DNA of 46,896 nucleotides, taken from positions 1 to 46,896 of the forward strand of contig CAMBXE010000009.1 in NCBI GenBank assembly GCA_945871805.1, written 5' to 3'. This DNA is from Rhizobium sp. Q54. Its GTDB lineage: Bacteria; Pseudomonadota; Alphaproteobacteria; Rickettsiales; UBA1997. Below are positions 1 through 8,131 of this stretch, one piece after another (position 1 is the stretch's first letter; each line of letters starts with the position of its first letter). Position numbers and translations under genes: made by a program. Below the pieces are notes generated by a model, which made no database searches, was not told where the DNA came from, and worked only from the letters and a program-made list of their open reading frames with translations.

Positions 1-800
1 CCTTCATTAGTCGACATTTCTGCCGCGTTGATTTTCGCCAGTCGCAAGATCTCGTGGTGAAAAATTCCGAAGCCTAAATCGAGATTCACCCGGATGGTGT
101 CGCCGTCGACAACGCGCTCCAAATAAGCGACGTAAACGTGAAGTTGTTGCGAAGTAGTTACCAATTTTTTGATTGAGTAACCCGAGTCATTTTTTGTAAT
201 GCCAACAATTTGTTCTTCGTTACGAAGTGCGTTAGGCAAGGCCTCTACCACTTCACGAAACACCCCAAAACCGCAATCGAGAAAATATTTTGTTGAGCCG
301 GCAATTTTTTTAATTTGGTAAGAAAATAATTTTCCACGCTGCGGCGTAATTTTTTTCTTCGTAATTTTTACTGCCTTCGAAGGCTTACTTGGCAAGGCTT
401 TAAGCTTGGTTACTTCTTTTTGTAATTCATCAGAATCCAGTGAATCTTTTTTAGTAAGATCTTCGAGAATTCTTCTTTCCCCGGATTTTTTAACGCCACT
501 CAAAACGCGGTAATGGCTCCAATTTAAACGCGAATCATTCTTCGGAAGTTTTGGGTAAGCTTTGTAAAAGCCGTGCATTTTGTAGAGCACATTTGGACCG
601 ATCAAAGTGTCTTGCCCAAGTTTTTTAATTAATTCTTTACCGTATTTTTCCTGCTGATTTTTCGGCAGATTTTCTTCAATAATTTTGCCCACTTGCCAAG
701 ACAACTCAACCTTGTCGCGAATAATTTTATTCTTCGCTTGCTCGATTGAGCCCTGAACTTTCTGAAGAATTTTTTGGTAATTGTTACGAGTGATTTGCAT
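1..800 (-). CDS. DUF1016 N-terminal domain fused to SNase-like nuclease domain (partial, 3' end off the window)
   Basis: One open frame of 266 codons runs from the ATG at 800 off the left edge. Residues ~1-130 resemble the DUF1016/YhcG N-terminal helical domain (LSWQVGKIIEENLPKN, ELIKKLGQDT, LNWSHYRVLSGV). A Lys-rich linker follows at ~150-165 (KITKKKITPQRGK), then a probable small domain. From ~225 the sequence becomes a staphylococcal-nuclease-type domain (RVVDGDTIRVNLDLGFGI). The Asp-Gly-Asp-Thr turn is the usual SNase calcium-site signature; the catalytic Arg/Glu would lie beyond the edge. DUF1016 proteins are nuclease-related and often mobile or defence-associated, but the role here is unknown. 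The frame stays open upstream of 800 for some distance, so the start is uncertain. Confidence 0.75.
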   Translation of the reverse strand, partial: MQITRNNYQKILQKVQGSIEQAKNKIIRDKVELSWQVGKIIEENLPKNQQEKYGKELIKKLGQDTLIGPNVLYKMHGFYKAYPKLPKNDSRLNWSHYRVLSGVKKSGERRILEDLTKKDSLDSDELQKEVTKLKALPSKPSKAVKITKKKITPQRGKLFSYQIKKIAGSTKYFLDCGFGVFREVVEALPNALRNEEQIVGITKNDSGYSIKKLVTTSQQLHVYVAYLERVVDGDTIRVNLDLGFGIFHHEILRLAKINAAEMSTNE

Positions 801-951
801 TGGTTTTTTCTTAAATGTTTTTTGCAGCGCTCGCTTGTTTTCGCCAAATCGTCGCAAAAGCAGAGACCCGGGAGGTTTAGTTACCACTCAGAATGTGCTA
901 CGTTTTTTGAATCTTTTTTTTCTCAAAAATGGCGTGAAGAAAAGATGAATT

Positions 952-983
952 AAAAAAGATGTTTGCCGCCGGCGGCAAACATC
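952..983 (-). terminator. Rho-independent terminator downstream of phnA
   Basis: A perfect 26-nt palindrome (13-nt arms with core GCCGCCGGCGGC) spans 958-983. On the minus strand it is followed immediately by six T residues (952-957). The geometry is that of an intrinsic terminator for transcription arriving from the minus-strand gene that ends at 1084. Confidence 0.75.
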
Positions 984-1083
984 TCTCAGTCTAAACCCTT
1001 GTGCCCGTAAGCTCAAAAAAAATAATTTTTTTAAAACTTGAAAATTTCGTTAAAAAAATATCCGGAAAAAATAATTTTTTCTG

Positions 1084-1425
1084 CTAAACTTTTTTCACAA
1101 ATTCCGATTTCAAACCCATTGATCCGATGCCCGGAATTTTGCAATCAATGTCGTGGTCGCCACTGACCAAGCGGATGTTTTTTATTTTCATTCCAACTTT
1201 CACAACTGAAGACGAGCCCTTCACTTTCAAATCTTTAATGACCGTGATTGTGTCGCCGTCTTTCAAAACAGTGCCGTAAGCATCTTTGATTACTTCCTCT
1301 TCGTCTTCTGGCGCACCGAACTTCGACCATTCGCACGAGCATTCTGGGCAAATGTAAAGATTGCCTTCTTCGTAAGTGTATTCGCATCCGCATTTTGCGC
1401 AGGCTGGTAAAGTTGCTTCTGTCAT
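1084..1425 (-). CDS. phnA: PhnA/YjdM family zinc-ribbon protein
   Basis: 113 residues, the usual length of the PhnA (YjdM) family. The N-terminus is a zinc ribbon with two Cys pairs (CAKCGC and CPEC). The C-terminal half is the conserved KOW/SH3-like PhnA domain ([20 protein letters not shown], then [13 protein letters not shown] and [12 protein letters not shown]). The family was named for proximity to phosphonate genes in E. coli, but it has no proven role in phosphonate breakdown and no phosphonate genes are nearby. It is monocistronic and is followed by the terminator at 952-983. The identification is firm; the cellular function is unknown. Confidence 0.93.
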   Translation of the reverse strand: MTEATLPACAKCGCEYTYEEGNLYICPECSCEWSKFGAPEDEEEVIKDAYGTVLKDGDTITVIKDLKVKGSSSVVKVGMKIKNIRLVSGDHDIDCKIPGIGSMGLKSEFVKKV

Positions 1426-1480
1426 TCGATTTATTTATTGAGAGGAAGGTTGATTGTTTTTTGTTGTCCGCATTCTATCC

Positions 1481-1571
1481 GCGTCATTCCCGCAAAGGCG
1501 GGGATCCAGGAGAATTTAGTAACTTACTCCGAGTGCGTTGTTCTGGATCCCCGCCTTCGCAGGGATGACGC
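1481..1571. repeat. Family A palindromic repeat, copy 1
   Basis: Inverted arms at 1481-1509 and 1543-1571 match as reverse complements with about three mismatches. Arm sequence: GTCATTCCCGC..GGCGGGGATCCAG. The arms flank a 33-bp centre. GTCAT ends lie outside and CTGG ends inside. The copy lies between divergent phnA and the sulfatase gene. Related copies are at 15601, 18345, 22514 and about 42882. Confidence 0.9.
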
Positions 1572-1634
1572 GGAGAGGTTTGCGACCCAAGACTCTAGTC
1601 ACGAAGTTAAACTCTAGTAAGTCAATTACCTAAA

Positions 1635-3331
1635 ATGATTTTCCTTAAACACGACTGGCCACGAACCGCTTTAATTGCTGCTTTTGCCGTAGTTCATTTA
1701 CTGCTGTGTTACTTCGGACATTCGCCATTTGGACCGAGTGAATCCGCAGTAAATTTATGGGTAACTTTCTTTTTCACGCTCGCATTATTTTTTCCATTTT
1801 TGTCTTTGGCCGGAGTATTTTGTAGTTGGCTGTCGGTGATTTTTATTCTGAATTTTTTCAATTATTTGAAGCTCGAATATTTGCAGCGTCAATTGAGTGA
1901 ATATGATTTTAGGATTATTCTTAGCTCGCCCAGTTACTTCCTTGATGCCTTGCTTGGTTACGGGCCTAACAGATATTTACCGCTGATTTTACTGTTGTTA
2001 CTTCTTGTATTTTTAGCGGTAAAATTTCGTAAATTTAGTCGAGTAATCGACGTCAAAAAACTTTCCTACAAACTTTTTTCAGCCGCGCTTGCGCTGAGCA
2101 TTTTTTTTGCTCATTATTTTTCTTACCAAATTTCTCTCGAACAAAATCCAGGAAAAAATCTAGATGCTCTTGGAATGATTGCCTACACAGGGTCTAAGGC
2201 TTATTTGCGCGACGTTAATTCGCTGCTAAAAAAAGATGAAAAGGAAGAAATTGTTACTCAGAAGGAAATTAAAATTTCTGCAAAAAAATACCTGACTACT
2301 GCCAAAAAAAATATCAAACCAAACATTGTTTTTGTCTTGGCTGAATCAACTTTTGATCCGAATAAAATTTTTATTTTGAACTCTCCTTACCGTGAAAATT
2401 CTCTTTTTTGTGCTGACAAAAGAGAATATTACGGCGATCTCGAAGTAAGCATTACCGGAGGTGGAACTTGGGTCACTGAATTTGAAACTAACTCAGGAAT
2501 TTCAACAAAAGCCTTGGGCACGTTAGACCACATTAACGCAGCAATCGCACCCCATTTAAAAACTTCTTTTGCGCGCTACCTGCAGCAAAAAATTACACCG
2601 CTTCGGTGTTTTTTCCAATCACTCGCGCCTTCGTTAATTCGGGCGAAACTTACTTAAAAAGTTACGGCTTTGATTCGCTCGAAGATTCGGAATCTTTAAA
2701 TATGAACGGAGCGAGAATACGCGACGGTTATGACGTTGAAATGGTGAGGCAAGTTATAAAAAAACTTCCGAAAGAAAATAAAAATCCATTTTTCTCTTAC
2801 GTGATTTTACTAGAAAATCACGGACCGCATGACTGCAGAAAAAATTCTTTAAACCCAGATCAATACAGACTTTTAAACGATTCTGATTTTAGAAAAAATT
2901 GCGAAGTTGACGAATATTTAGCGAGGGCAAAATCCAGCGAAGTGGCAATCAAAAATTTGGAAAGTGAATTAAGGAAAATTGAGCACGAGCAGCATCGTCC
3001 ATTTTTAATGGTAATTTTTGGCGACCACCAGCCATGGACTTTTAACCGAAATCATTACGACAAAAACAAAGTTAAGAATTCGTCTCGCTACTCCACATTT
3101 TATAAAATCATTGCGAGCGATTCTCTGCCGGCGCTTAAAATTCCAAAAAAAATTTCGCCGAATTTACTACCAAGCATTGTAAGCAGTATTTTTGCGACAA
3201 AGGTTGAAGAACTTTATTTGCCGGAGAATTTTTATCTTTTTGAAAAATGTGACGTGATCAGCAGCACAGACGAATGTCTCGCCAAGCTGAAATCGAAGAG
3301 GCTCGACTACGACAAATATCTTGAATTTTAG
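1635..3331 (+). pseudogene. LtaS-like membrane sulfatase/phosphoglycerol transferase, frameshifted
   Basis: Two overlapping frames encode one alkaline-phosphatase-superfamily membrane protein. The first (1635-2657) has about four hydrophobic segments in its first 170 residues. It then carries NIVFVLAESTFDPN and GGGTWVTEFETNSGIS, which holds the probable Thr nucleophile. The second (from about 2590 to 3331) carries the metal-site motifs LENHGPHD and FGDHQPW. At 2587-2592 six A residues separate the frames: a -1 shift there reads QQKNYTASVFFPITRAF continuously. Family members use membrane glycerophospholipids or phosphoethanolamine as donors for envelope polymers. The product would be about 564 residues, normal for the family. 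It may be a true pseudogene, a phase-variable gene or a homopolymer sequencing error. Confidence 0.8.
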
Positions 3332-3375
3332 CCGTTGGGTCGAGCACCTAGATCAAGAGAAGTCGAGACAAAAAA

Positions 3376-3879
3376 CTATCGATCAACCGCAGGCTCAGCA
3401 GCTTTTTGCGGCGCTGACTGCTCCACAATATTCTCAACTTTAGGGGCTGGTGGCACAGTCGCTTGCTGCTTACTATCCTCATCTGAAATGATCGCCAAAT
3501 TTAGCTTGTCCTGAAAATATTCCTTAATGCGATCGAGGAAAATGTCACACTGATTTCCGTACCAATTCAAAGTTTTGATTTTGTTATTTTGCGTTTCCGT
3601 GGAAAGTTTGCAGTAAAAGGTGGTGCTGCCTCCACCTAGGATAGTACTGACCCCAACCGTTCTCGAGTAATCCCATTGGTAATATTTAAACTTGTCGATT
3701 GTCACCGTGTTATTCGGCGCGCCAATCGCTCTGAAAATATTTATAATGTGAACATCTTTCGCCTCACCAACCTTGGTTGCGCCAGTAATGTATTTTGTAA
3801 CGCTGTTGTCGTTAGACCTGCCCGACAAAGCACAAGAACTCAGAAGTAAAAAAATTAGAAACGATCTCAATTTAAACAT
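3376..3879 (-). CDS. Putative lipoprotein, function unknown
   Basis: 167 residues with a lipoprotein signal (MFKLRSFLIFLLLSSCA, lipobox LSSC with Cys16). The mature part is polar and has a WYGNQCD segment around residue 110. The C-terminal tail is Pro/Ala/Glu-rich and low in complexity (PPAPKVENIVEQSAPQKAAE). It probably sits in the outer membrane facing the periplasm. It lies downstream of rimM on the same strand, separated by a hairpin repeat, and converges on the sulfatase gene with a 44-bp gap. I do not recognise the family. Confidence 0.72.
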   Translation of the reverse strand: MFKLRSFLIFLLLSSCALSGRSNDNSVTKYITGATKVGEAKDVHIINIFRAIGAPNNTVTIDKFKYYQWDYSRTVGVSTILGGGSTTFYCKLSTETQNNKIKTLNWYGNQCDIFLDRIKEYFQDKLNLAIISDEDSKQQATVPPAPKVENIVEQSAPQKAAEPAVDR

Positions 3880-3898
3880 GTTTGAAAAAATTATTTTT

Positions 3899-3963
3899 GC
3901 CGGTCGAGTGAGGTTGAGACCTTCCGATTAAAACTTCAGAGATTTCAACTTCACTCGGCCGGG
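3899..3963. repeat. Imperfect palindrome resembling family D
   Basis: Arms at 3899-3919 and about 3943-3963 pair with a few mismatches (GCCGGTCGAGTGAGGTTGA against TTCAACTTCACTCGGCCGG). The arm resembles the GTTGAGCG.AGTCGAAACC arm of the repeat inside mtaB at roughly 15 of 19 positions. It lies between rimM and the lipoprotein gene and could also act as a transcript-end hairpin. Confidence 0.6.
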
Positions 3964-3977
3964 CGGATAAAAAATGA

Positions 3978-4511
3978 TTACTCTTCGTCGCCGTTAACCA
4001 ACTCAACTACTTCCATTCGAATAAAATTTTTCTTCAGATTTACTTCCGGAAAAATTTGATTTTTAAATGAAAAATTTTCGACTCGATTGTCTGTAAATTT
4101 GATGTCTAGAACCCCGCCAGCGCCGTATTCTGAGACAGTGATTACCGTGCCGATTTTTTTTAAATGCGCGTCAACAACATCAAGTCCGATTAAGTCGGAA
4201 TAATAAAATTCATTTTCTGAAGTCGGAGAAAAATCAGCGCGATCGACGAAAATTTCTAGATTACGCAAAAGCTCGGAAGCGTTGCGATCATTGATGCCCT
4301 CGATTCTCGCAATCACAATGGGATCTCCACTACTAGTGCCAATCACCGTTTTATTTTTATTGCTGATTTTAAGTTTGATCTCATTTCCCTCGGCATCAGT
4401 GAGCGAATATTTTTCGAGATTTAGGTGATTCTCGCAGTAAGCAATGACCTTGACTTCGCCCTTGATTCCAAAGGGCGAAGAGATTTTAGCGATTAGGATT
4501 TTTTTACTCAT
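3978..4511 (-). CDS. rimM: Ribosome maturation factor RimM
   Basis: 177 residues. The N-terminal RimM domain begins ILIAKISSPFGIKGEVKVIAY, and the PRC-barrel half contains EFYYSDLIGLDV and YGAGGVLDI. RimM binds ribosomal protein S19 and assists maturation of the 30S head and 16S rRNA processing. The start codon overlaps the end of lysA by 8 nt, so the two are probably translated together. The usual partners rpsP, trmD and rplS are not adjacent here, which points to rearrangement of that operon. Confidence 0.95.
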   Translation of the reverse strand: MSKKILIAKISSPFGIKGEVKVIAYCENHLNLEKYSLTDAEGNEIKLKISNKNKTVIGTSSGDPIVIARIEGINDRNASELLRNLEIFVDRADFSPTSENEFYYSDLIGLDVVDAHLKKIGTVITVSEYGAGGVLDIKFTDNRVENFSFKNQIFPEVNLKKNFIRMEVVELVNGDEE

Positions 4512-5778
4512 TTTTTAGCTCCAAATGCAACATTTCTTCAAAACTTGGGCGACGACGAATCACCTTAAAACTATTTCCATCCACTAAAACTTCTGGGACG
4601 AGTGGACGACAATTGTATTCGTTCGACATTGACGAGCCGTAAGCGCCAGCGCTGAGGAAGGCTAGTAGGTCGTCAGATTTTGGATCGATTAATTCGCGAT
4701 TTTGTGCGAGAATATCCGTTGTTTCGCAAATAGGTCCGGCCAAATCAAAATTAGATTTCGCGCCAAATTTTTTAATCACTGGAAGAATTTCGTGGTAAGA
4801 ACCGTAAAGTCCCGGACGCATCAAATCATTCATCGCCGCATCAATGATCGCGAAATTCTTTACCGACGTTTCTTTAAGAAAAATAATTTTACTCACCAAA
4901 ATTCCTGCGCTGCCGACCATTGCCCGGCCTGGCGCAATGGTGATTTTAACTTTTAAGTCAGCGGTGATTTCTTTGATCAAATTTACGTAATCCTGAATCA
5001 AAAGCGTATTCTCATTTTTGTAGAGAATTCCGATGCCGCCACCGAAATCGAGAGCAGAAATTTTGTGACCATTTTTACGCAAAGTTAAACATAATTCGCG
5101 CAATTTTTTGAAGGCGGCAACGAATGGATCAATCACAGTAATTTGTGAACCGATATGCATCGAGATACCATGAATCTCAAGGCCTGGCAACTTTGATGCT
5201 TTGGCATAAATTTCTTCCGCTAAATCAATATCCACGCCAAATTTGTCGCCCTTTCTTCCGGTAGAAATTTTGTCGTGAGTTCCCGCGTCAACATTTGGAT
5301 TAACTCGCAGAGAAAATTTTGCCTTCTTCTTCAATCTTACAGCCACCTCGCTTAACAAAAACATTTCCGGCACAGATTCGACCGAAAATTCCTCAACGCC
5401 ATTTTGCAAAGCGTAAGAAATTTCTTCGCGAGTTTTACCAACCCCGGCGAAAACAATTTTTTTTGGACTAACTCCGGCTTTGATTGCGCGGAAAATTTCT
5501 CCGGCTGAAACCGCGTCAATTCCAGATCCAAGTTCGGCTAAAATCTTAACGAGGTGAATGTTGAAATTGGCCTTGATCGCGTAACAAATTTTGTAATCAA
5601 ATTTCCCTTCTTGAGAAATTCCCGACTGCATGAATGAGTCAGAAAAATTTTGAAAATTATCCACTAAATTCTTGCGCGAATAACAATAAAACGGAGTGCC
5701 GACGACCTTAGAAATATCTGCGATGGCGACATCTTCAATAAAAAGCGAATCTTGTTTTTTGTAACTCAGAAATTTCAT
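4504..5778 (-). CDS. lysA: Diaminopimelate decarboxylase
   Basis: 424 residues, the full family length. The enzyme is PLP-dependent and converts meso-diaminopimelate to L-lysine plus CO2, the last step of lysine synthesis. The PLP lysine lies in CYAIKANFN. The glycine-rich phosphate loop is DFGGGIGI, and the second active-site segment is AGPICETTDILAQNR. The C-terminal AFLSAGAYGSSMSNEYNCRP is typical of the dimer interface. It is upstream of and overlaps rimM. Its presence means the cell can finish lysine synthesis if DAP is made for peptidoglycan. Confidence 0.96.
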   Translation of the reverse strand: MKFLSYKKQDSLFIEDVAIADISKVVGTPFYCYSRKNLVDNFQNFSDSFMQSGISQEGKFDYKICYAIKANFNIHLVKILAELGSGIDAVSAGEIFRAIKAGVSPKKIVFAGVGKTREEISYALQNGVEEFSVESVPEMFLLSEVAVRLKKKAKFSLRVNPNVDAGTHDKISTGRKGDKFGVDIDLAEEIYAKASKLPGLEIHGISMHIGSQITVIDPFVAAFKKLRELCLTLRKNGHKISALDFGGGIGILYKNENTLLIQDYVNLIKEITADLKVKITIAPGRAMVGSAGILVSKIIFLKETSVKNFAIIDAAMNDLMRPGLYGSYHEILPVIKKFGAKSNFDLAGPICETTDILAQNRELIDPKSDDLLAFLSAGAYGSSMSNEYNCRPLVPEVLVDGNSFKVIRRRPSFEEMLHLELKNE

Positions 5779-5830
5779 TTCAATTTATTTATTTAATCAC
5801 ACTTGAGCAAGTTTGGAGTGGCGCGAGTGG

Positions 5831-6313
5831 TCACGCTAATACTGTCGAAGCATTAGCATCTTGTTTAGAAAATTTATCCAAAATGGCATTGACGAAAGTC
5901 ACTTTTTTTTGATCAAAAAAACTCGCCGCAATACCGACATATTCGTCAACCACAACTTTCGGCGGAATATCTTTCAACATTTGCAATTCAAAAACGGCGA
6001 GACGCAAAATCTGCAACATTACTTTGTCTACTGAATTCAGGCTCCAACCCTTTTGCAAAAAGGCCGAAAGATCTTGATCAATTTGCGCAAACATCTGCGA
6101 CACGGCGAGCAACTTATCTAAAAAATCCGCATCGATTTCATTTTGGTAAGAAGAAATTTCGTCGTCAGAATTCAGAATATAATTTTCGATTAAATCCTTC
6201 TTAATCTCGTCGTAAGATTTTTTTTCTTCGTGAAAGTCATACTGATACAAAACTTGCACCGCGATTAAGCGCGACAAAGTTCGTTTGCGATTTTTGTTTT
6301 TCTGTTTTGTCAT
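5831..6313 (-). CDS. nusB: Transcription antitermination factor NusB
   Basis: 160 residues, all-helical NusB fold. SRLIAVQVLYQYDF is the typical N-terminal helix, and the end (MLKDIPPKVVVDEYVGIAAS, then KVTFVNAILDKF) is the diagnostic C-terminal signature. NusB binds boxA RNA with S10 (NusE) in ribosomal RNA antitermination. It is followed 53 bp downstream by lysA on the same strand. It starts 25 bp from the divergent phosphatase gene, so both promoters must lie in a very short region. Confidence 0.93.
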   Translation of the reverse strand: MTKQKNKNRKRTLSRLIAVQVLYQYDFHEEKKSYDEIKKDLIENYILNSDDEISSYQNEIDADFLDKLLAVSQMFAQIDQDLSAFLQKGWSLNSVDKVMLQILRLAVFELQMLKDIPPKVVVDEYVGIAASFFDQKKVTFVNAILDKFSKQDANASTVLA

Positions 6314-6337
6314 GTTTTCAAATCAAATTTTTTTCCA

Positions 6338-7069
6338 ATGAAGCATCAAATTTTTGCAGTTATTTTTCTAGTTCTTGCGGCATGCAGCGCAACAACAGAA
6401 AAATATTTTGTCGCCACTTCAATTCCGCCAACCCTTATCGAACCACCTTTTGCGAGCGATAGCAAAGAGCAGCAAGACGAGATTCAGCAAATCATTAAGC
6501 TACAGAAAAACTTCAATCTCAACGAGTTAGAATTGGCTTCACGCGAAAAATATCTACGTCCAGAAATTTTTGCTTCGTACGTTGATCGTTCGTTGACGAG
6601 AGAATCTTATCCGCATCTTTATCAACTACTTGACCGTGTATCCGTGACGACAAAAGCAGTGAATGACAATACCAAGGAATATTGGAATGTTACTCGCCCT
6701 TATCTCGATAAAAAAATCAACATACTAATCACACCAAGCCAAGGCCCCAGCTATCCGAGCGGCCACGCAAGTAATGGCTCGGTTAATGCGCAAATCATCG
6801 GATTGCTCATTCCACAAAAATCTTCTGACCTGCAAAAACTCGTTAAAAAAATTGCGCAAAGAAGAGTGTTGGTTGGCATGCATTACCCTCACGACATTGT
6901 TGCCGGAGAGCAACTCTCGCGCATTGTTCTTGGTGGCTTGATGCAGAATGAAGAGTTTCAAAAAGATTTCGAAAAAGCGCGCCGCGAATTGGAAAAAAAT
7001 CCACCAAAAAATTTAGAGATCAAAGATGCTTCGGCTGCTGCGAATAATAATGTAGCAGTGCAGAAGTAG
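6338..7069 (+). CDS. PAP2/class A acid phosphatase-type lipoprotein
   Basis: 243 residues. The signal MKHQIFAVIFLVLAACSA has a lipobox ending at Cys16. The three phosphatase motifs are present: K-x6-RP around 112-120 (KEYWNVTRP), PSGH around 140 (SYPSGHASNGS), and the final R-x5-G-x-H-x3-D (RRVLVGMHYPHD). The layout matches periplasmic PhoN-type non-specific acid phosphatases of the PAP2 superfamily, here probably membrane-anchored by lipid. The tail after ~215 is charged and then Ala/Asn-rich. The downstream GNAT gene starts directly after the stop codon, so the two are probably cotranscribed. Confidence 0.87.
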   Translation: MKHQIFAVIFLVLAACSATTEKYFVATSIPPTLIEPPFASDSKEQQDEIQQIIKLQKNFNLNELELASREKYLRPEIFASYVDRSLTRESYPHLYQLLDRVSVTTKAVNDNTKEYWNVTRPYLDKKINILITPSQGPSYPSGHASNGSVNAQIIGLLIPQKSSDLQKLVKKIAQRRVLVGMHYPHDIVAGEQLSRIVLGGLMQNEEFQKDFEKARRELEKNPPKNLEIKDASAAANNNVAVQK

Positions 7070-7594
7070 GTGCCCCTTCAACTCATTCCTATCAAGCCTA
7101 AACATGCCGAAATCATGTTTAGATGGCGAAGCGAGCACGACATAATTCGCTACAATCCGCTGTCTCCGATCACTTTAGAAAATCTTCGGGATCAGATAAA
7201 AATGACGAGTTCAGATTTATCAAACTTGAGCGACTCTCAAGAATTTCGCTTCCTCATGCAGTTCGAAAATCAGCTAGTTGGCACCATTGGTTTAAAAAAT
7301 ATTAACCACAAAATGCTGTTTGGTGAGATTGGATACGGAGTTGAAGAGGCCTTTTGTGGCAAGGGTTTGGCCAGTAGTGGGTTAAAATTATTCATCGAAA
7401 AAATTTTCACTGAAACTGCACTGCGTAAAATAATCGCTTACGTCGCTGAAGATAATTTTGCTTCACGACGCGTGCTGGAAAAAGTTGGATTTATTCAAGA
7501 GGGCCTCCTGCGCGAACATTACGTTATTAATGGCGAGCCTACCAATGAAGTTTTTTACGGAATGCTGCGAGCTGATTTACGCCACTCTCAATAA
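7070..7594 (+). CDS. GNAT family N-acetyltransferase, RimJ/RimL-like
   Basis: 174 residues from a GTG that immediately follows the upstream TAG. The fold is that of the RimJ/RimL GNAT branch: an N-terminal MFRWRSEHDI, a central GTIGLKNINHK strand, and the acetyl-CoA loop GYGVEEAFCGKGLAS. KIIAYVAEDNFASRRVLEKVGFIQEG near the C-terminus is split here only for reading: the key parts are NFASRRVLEKVGF and then LREHYV. Such enzymes acetylate protein N-termini, amino-sugar nucleotides or small molecules; the substrate cannot be told from sequence. Translational coupling to the phosphatase is likely. Confidence 0.87.
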   Translation: MPLQLIPIKPKHAEIMFRWRSEHDIIRYNPLSPITLENLRDQIKMTSSDLSNLSDSQEFRFLMQFENQLVGTIGLKNINHKMLFGEIGYGVEEAFCGKGLASSGLKLFIEKIFTETALRKIIAYVAEDNFASRRVLEKVGFIQEGLLREHYVINGEPTNEVFYGMLRADLRHSQ

Positions 7595-7646
7595 TTATGC
7601 GTTAGTCCCGATCTCTTCCCATCACATTTTTCTTTCCACCTTTCTG

Positions 7647-7740
7647 CGCTCTAATCTGTCACTCTGATCTGTCACCCCGCACTCTAATCTGTTACCCTGC
7701 ATTCTAATCTGTTACTCCGCACTCCCCACTTGTCACCCCG
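7647..7740. repeat. Left tandem array of family B element 1 (about 20-bp units)
   Basis: Four to five contiguous degenerate units follow the pattern CTCTAATCTGTCACCCCGCA. Each ends in the TGTCACCCCGCA edge of the palindromic core that follows. Units stay recognisable up to the junction at 7740. No spacer-like unique sequence lies between units. No gene is seen in 7595-8131; this array, the core and the right array fill most of it. Confidence 0.85.
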
Positions 7741-7841
7741 CACTTGTTGCGGGGTCCATCCAAAAGTGTAGCGAGCTCAGGTTTTTTTAATAAATACCTC
7801 GTAACAAGACAGACCCCGCAACAAGTGCGGGGTGACAAGTG
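7727..7841. repeat. Family B element 1, palindromic core
   Basis: Inverted arms at 7727-7756 and 7812-7841 match as reverse complements (CACTTGTCACCCCGCACTTG and continuing to GCGGGGTC). They enclose 55 bp that is T-rich in its centre. Each arm is itself a small hairpin (CCCCGCACTTGTTGCGGGG). The same core with diverged arms is at 31677-31788, and half-cores are at 16779 and 17359. Confidence 0.9.
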
Positions 7842-8040
7842 GGAATTGTGTGAAAGGGGGTGACAAGTGGGAATTGTGTAGAAGGGGGTGACAAGCGGGG
7901 ATTTTGTGGGAAGGGGGTGACAAGCGGGAATTGTGTGGAAGGGGGCGGCAAGTAAAGATTGCGCGGAAAGTGGTTGGCGAGCAAGGATTGCGTAGAAGAG
8001 GTAAAAAGTGGAGATTCGCGTGGAGGAGGTTGACAGGTGA
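7829..8040. repeat. Right tandem array of family B element 1 (28-bp units)
   Basis: Seven to eight head-to-tail units of 28 bp (one of 29). The best copies begin GGGGTGACAAG and continue TGGGAATTGTGTGAAAG. The first four units next to the core are nearly identical. Units from about 7940 onward are increasingly diverged, and the pattern fades by about 8040. The shared GGGGTGACA is the outer edge of the core palindrome. Confidence 0.87.
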
Positions 8041-8131
8041 AGAAAGCACAATGGCGACAGTGAAGAGGAATGTATTGCCACGAACATTAATGTACTCCGG
8101 CACAGAAGCACTTAAACCACCGAATGCTCGA

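Noticed and set aside
629-847. Basic 72-residue protein on the minus strand
   Set aside because: It is the shifted frame of the DUF1016/SNase gene, which has clear domain motifs.
2583-2610. Programmed -1 ribosomal frameshift in the sulfatase gene
   Set aside because: The A-run does not give a canonical X-XXY-YYZ heptamer in the zero frame, and no clear stimulatory structure follows. Slippage or error is more likely.
7829-8040. CRISPR array
   Set aside because: The 28-bp period looks CRISPR-like, but the units are contiguous and diverge together; no unique spacers lie between identical repeats and no cas genes are near.
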